Source of the DNA: Ciona savignyi
Lineage: Eukaryota > Chordata > Ascidiacea > Phlebobranchia > Cionidae
Direction of reading: 5' to 3'
NCBI GenBank assembly: GCA_000149265.1
Contig: CH002990.1
Location: 542,603 to 606,602, forward strand
Length of the DNA stretch: 64,000 bases
Position numbers and translations under genes: made by a program. Of the stretch, positions 61,701 to 64,000 are shown in pieces (positions within the stretch are counted from its first letter, which is position 1; each line of letters starts with the position of its first letter). The notes under the pieces were generated by a model. That model was not told the DNA's origin, ran no database searches, and saw nothing but the letters and a program-made list of their open reading frames with translations.

Positions 61701-63989
61701 GATCGAATGGTAAATTAGCCAAACATGAAAGTCAAACTCACTAATCTCCGCTTCTTCTCTGTCCTCGGTGAGAGCATCTTTCTGCATCTTGATCAAGTCC
61801 TTCTCCTCCTCCAATCGCTGTTGCTCCCTCCTCACCTCATCCTCTCTTCCCTGCAACATCTTCACCGTTTCCTCGTGCTCCGATACCTGATGCTCAAGTT
61901 CCTGGATGCGAGAGGATTGCTCTTCCAGTTCATCTGTATGAAAAAATTTAAATATAACAGAGGAATATAAATCAAAAAATTCATTAAAATTTTTGAATGC
62001 AGATTTCAATCAAACAATTGATACCTTGTAAATGACTCTTGTTAAGATCATGAACATTCTCCACTTCATTATCTTCCAACTTCTGCTTGGCTTCCAACAA
62101 CCTCTCCAACTCATTCCCAAGCATCGTCTGCGCTTGCTGTGCAACGTTTCGCTGTGGATGGACACAAATCGAAATTGGAAACCAAATAGGATTCTTATAC
62201 AACAAACCAATTGGTCATATTTTATATCAATTTTGCAAGATATTTAAATATGTCTTGTATTGCGGGGTTTGTAGACACATAGTCTATGCATTTTGCTAAA
62301 GAATTTCTAGATTGCAATAAACTGTAAATAGCAAAGTAACTAAAACACTGATATGTCTTTTAAACTGATATGTTTTTAAAGTTCTTGGAAGTGGGATTAT
62401 ACCTTTAAAAAAAAACATTTTTACTCATGCCTATAAACTTTACTGCCAATACATAAAATTAAAGAAAAATCTACCATTTAATGAATGGTTGCAATCCATA
62501 TCAGATTTGGTATACAACACCAGTTATGTAAATATATATCAATAAATTATAACTAAATGACACCAACTAATAAGACCTGTTTTATAAAATCGATCATCCA
62601 TTCCTTATTAACATGCCATGTAAGAACTTTGTTGGAAGTTTCACTTAAAAATTGAATCTCAAAATTTCCACTTTTCTTTTTTAAACAATTCATATTTCAA
62701 CCAAACCTAACTAATTTTTAAACCAAAACTGAATGCATAAACTTAAAGTATATCTTCTGCAACTGCAAACTGTTCAATTTGTGCAAAACTCAGTAATGTC
62801 TCGATCATATGCAAAACACTGTATGGTTTAGCAACCAGACTTAACGATGATTCAATGACTTATTTTTATCATCTCTTTATCATAGCACATTAGTGTACCA
62901 AACCTCACGTAACTTAAATTAGATACAAAAACATGTTTCTAAGCTAACTGCAATAATGAAATTGCGAAAAAATAATTATGGTCATTCTTTTTAGTGTAAG
63001 AACACATCAGATGACCAGATTACTGTTATTTGTTGCACAGCTCTAGATATGCTGCAATTTGTATGTATAGACATTTGCTATTTGGAATTATTACGGCTAT
63101 ATTCTAAATTCTAAAAAACAGCAGATAGTAAAGAAAAATAAACTTTCATATATCTCTGATTCTACACTGCTGCAGCCAAAACTATTCCATTTATCCAAAC
63201 CTATAAATATAAACAGGTTAAGCAAGTACAGCTGATAATACATAGCGAGAACCAAATCGATAAGCCAAAATAAAGCCTCGGGCACTGCCAAATTACAGCA
63301 AAATAATACGAACCGAGTAAATAAACTCAATGTGGATTAACAGGTGAAAAATTTAAATACAAAACTTGCTATCAGGAGACAGAACTGGTTAATAGCTTTT
63401 TACAGTATTATGTAGTGTCATTTATCTGCTTATTGGTTTACAATATATTGTAACACAATTATATTTGTTTTCAGCTGTTCAAATGTTAAGGTATTCAGTT
63501 CGTGTTGCAGGAAAACAGAAATATAAAAAAATCTTAAAAACAGTATGTTCTTCTCTTTGCAAGTGTTTATATATCGAAACCCAAGTGGCAATTATATGCC
63601 GTACATCATACTTGCTGAAAATAGCACATTTACTTTTAAACCGATTCCAAGCTATTGCAGCAATGAAAAAATTATAACCAATTCTTTTGTCTCTTAACTA
63701 GAAGCATGTTTTATACGAACACTTCAAGTGATTTATCCCAAATTTAATAAAATCAAATAAACACATCTGTCCCCCCCCACCTGTTGTAAAGTGTTGTACA
63801 ACATGTCAAGCAGTTGCGCCACGGACTGCGCCACTCGTGTGGCACTCCCGGTGACAATCTCCCTCGCTTGTGGGTCAAGTTCCGGTCCAATGAACATGGA
63901 TTCAGCCAAGCGTTGCGAAAGGTCGAGCCCCTCGTCAATGAAGCTTCCACTGAGACTCGTGTTCAGCGGGGTAACAGTGGTGTCGGTGT
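36922..63989 (-). CDS. AKAP9/pericentrin-like giant coiled-coil centrosomal scaffold (5' partial)
   Basis: Anchors gamma-tubulin complexes and signalling enzymes at centrosome or Golgi in animals. Exons 5' to 3': 63781-63989 (edge uncertain), 62025-62151, 61742-61933, 61421-61605, 60845-61012, 59321-59467, 57494-57739, 57111-57239, 56681-56860, 55711-56239, 55375-55541, 54969-55064, 53402-53913, 52913-52990, 52575-52716, 51867-52046, 51091-51201, 50343-50477, 49775-49918, 49225-49389, 48686-48784, 48077-48215, 47448-47614, 46983-47092, 46452-46587, 45791-45991, 45250-45369, 44378-44485, 43946-44033, 43412-43625, 42883-43033, 42286-42437, 41658-41842, 41229-41431, 40799-40987, 39973-40149, 39274-39450, 39010-39144, 38809-38951, 38358-38455, 37330-37627, 36922-37033. 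About 2,414 residues; phases agree throughout. Nearly all is coiled coil, ending in a PACT domain and a short tail (EYIRKLENLQRKLG) that resembles the AKAP9 C-terminus. One ortholog of both vertebrate AKAP9 and PCNT is the simplest reading. The gene continues past the right edge. Confidence 0.93.
38133..38188. mobile_element. Ultra-short foldback (hAT-like) element, 56 bp
   Basis: Perfect 16-base inverted repeats CAATGTTCCCTCTAAG lie at both ends around a GC-rich 24-base centre. The flanks aatgtgag (38125-38132) and gatgtgag (38189-38196) match at 7 of 8 positions, as expected for an old 8-bp target duplication. It would form a strong hairpin in RNA. It lies in the intron between the PACT-end and Ser/Pro-rich exons. 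Confidence 0.75.
38358..39144 (-). other. PACT centrosome-targeting domain of the AKAP9-like protein (three exons)
   Basis: Exons 39010-39144, 38809-38951 and 38358-38455 encode the successive blocks LRAESFRKSLVYQKKYLILL, LGGFQDCEEATLALIARMG and KFRSAVRAVIAVCRLKFLVRKW. These align closely with the known AKAP9/pericentrin PACT domain, which binds the centrosome and calmodulin. The conserved LLGGFQ and FLVRKW motifs are intact. The domain is followed by a Ser/Pro-rich exon and a final short exon. Confidence 0.95.
43667..43698. repeat. (TA)16 microsatellite
   Basis: An uninterrupted run of 16 TA units in an intron of the AKAP9-like gene, about 40 bases upstream of the exon at 43412-43625 in the direction of transcription. 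Confidence 0.95.
44654..44868. repeat. Intronic segmental duplication, copy 1
   Basis: About 215 bp, clearly homologous to 46061-46260 in the same orientation. Shared blocks include gaactgcttc, tttaattttaatgtttgtt, ttttatgaaatatccca and tcatctagttttaaacatca, with small indels and substitutions. The two copies lie in different introns of the AKAP9-like gene. Confidence 0.85.
46061..46260. repeat. Intronic segmental duplication, copy 2
   Basis: About 200 bp, the partner of 44654-44868. Divergence is moderate, so the duplication is not very recent. No inverted termini or target duplication was seen, so it may be either a dispersed-repeat fragment or a local duplication. Confidence 0.85.
53671..53850 (-). 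repeat. Coding minisatellite, six 30-bp units, in the AKAP9-like gene
   Basis: Six tandem units of 30 bases (ggagtgtgaagattttgatt then tggcatcact on the plus strand); only the last differs, by one base. Degenerate units flank the array at 53641-53670 and from 53851. In the gene's frame each unit encodes SSDAKSKSSH, so the array adds 60 Ser/Lys/Asp-rich residues and unit changes keep the frame. It lies inside the exon 53402-53913. Confidence 0.95.
57775..58890. mobile_element. Non-autonomous hAT-like transposon, 1.1 kb, intact ends
   Basis: The 17-base inverted repeats TAGAGCTGGGCGTAATT are perfect at both ends, and further TTACGTAATT-rich inverted sequence lies inside. The identical octamer gtacaaac flanks each side (57767-57774 and 58891-58898). 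The interior has no transposase frame. It contains a 33-bp direct duplication with period 41 (58068-58100 and 58109-58141). It is inserted in the intron between the exons at 59321-59467 and 57494-57739 of the AKAP9-like gene. Confidence 0.93.
60262..60325. repeat. Dispersed intronic repeat, copy 1
   Basis: About 64 bp (tttttactcatgcctata, then tttactgccaatacataaaa, then ttaaagaaaaat and accattta), nearly identical to 62418-62480. In this copy the aaagaaaaatataccattt piece is duplicated in tandem (to about 60342). Both copies lie in introns of the AKAP9-like gene. Confidence 0.8.
62418..62480. repeat. Dispersed intronic repeat, copy 2
   Basis: Same orientation as 60262-60325 with only a few differences over 63 bases. 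The surrounding intron (62152-63780) is otherwise AT-rich and holds no gene that I can support. Confidence 0.8.
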
Positions 63990-64000
63990 CTGAAGAATAA

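Overview
The window looks like a compact chordate genome, most likely a solitary ascidian of the Ciona type. The evidence is an AT-rich background, mostly short introns with clean GT/AG borders, a single Pax3/7-class gene and a single AKAP9/pericentrin-class gene. The species call is inference; no search was run. No bacterial features (operons, ribosome binding sites, CRISPR) are present. All gene models were built by hand from reading frames, splice sites and exon phase. In every spliced model the phases chain without conflict, and the totals are multiples of three.

Layout, left to right. (1) 1-180: an open cysteine-rich frame at the left edge, possibly the last exon of an upstream gene. (2) 1000-10622, plus strand: a Pax3/7 transcription factor (paired domain, homeodomain with Ser50, C-terminal OAR motif). 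Its first coding exon was not found. (3) 12480-22046, minus strand: a 17-exon cell-surface leucine-rich-repeat receptor of about 997 residues (signal peptide, LRRNT, about 25 LRRs, LRRCT, FN3-like segment, one membrane span, short tail). It is convergent with Pax3/7. (4) 23342-32216, minus strand: a long coiled-coil protein of about 862 residues that I could not name. Its 3' end is ambiguous: an in-frame TAA is followed by 24 coding-like codons, and a separate candidate terminal exon lies further down. (5) 34368-36059, plus strand: a five-exon, 316-residue coiled-coil protein, divergent from gene 4. (6) 36922 to beyond 64000, minus strand: an AKAP9/pericentrin-like centrosomal scaffold, 42 exons and about 2,414 residues inside the window. 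It ends in a clear PACT domain and is convergent with gene 5.

Mobile DNA sits in introns. There are three hAT-like non-autonomous elements, two with perfect 8-bp target duplications and one with a 7/8 match. There is also a tRNA-derived SINE family with an ATCCT tail, a second tRNA-like repeat, a pair of MITE-like elements in opposite orientation, and several local duplications. The AKAP9-like gene also carries a 30-bp coding minisatellite.

The genes do not form a pathway. Pax3/7 acts in neural-border and dorsal patterning, the LRR gene in surface recognition, and the AKAP9-like gene at the centrosome. The two unnamed coiled-coil genes have no assigned role. I did not find a convincing wholly new system. 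The most surprising signals are the stop-and-continue reading frame at 24002-24079, the coding minisatellite, and the set of intact small transposons.
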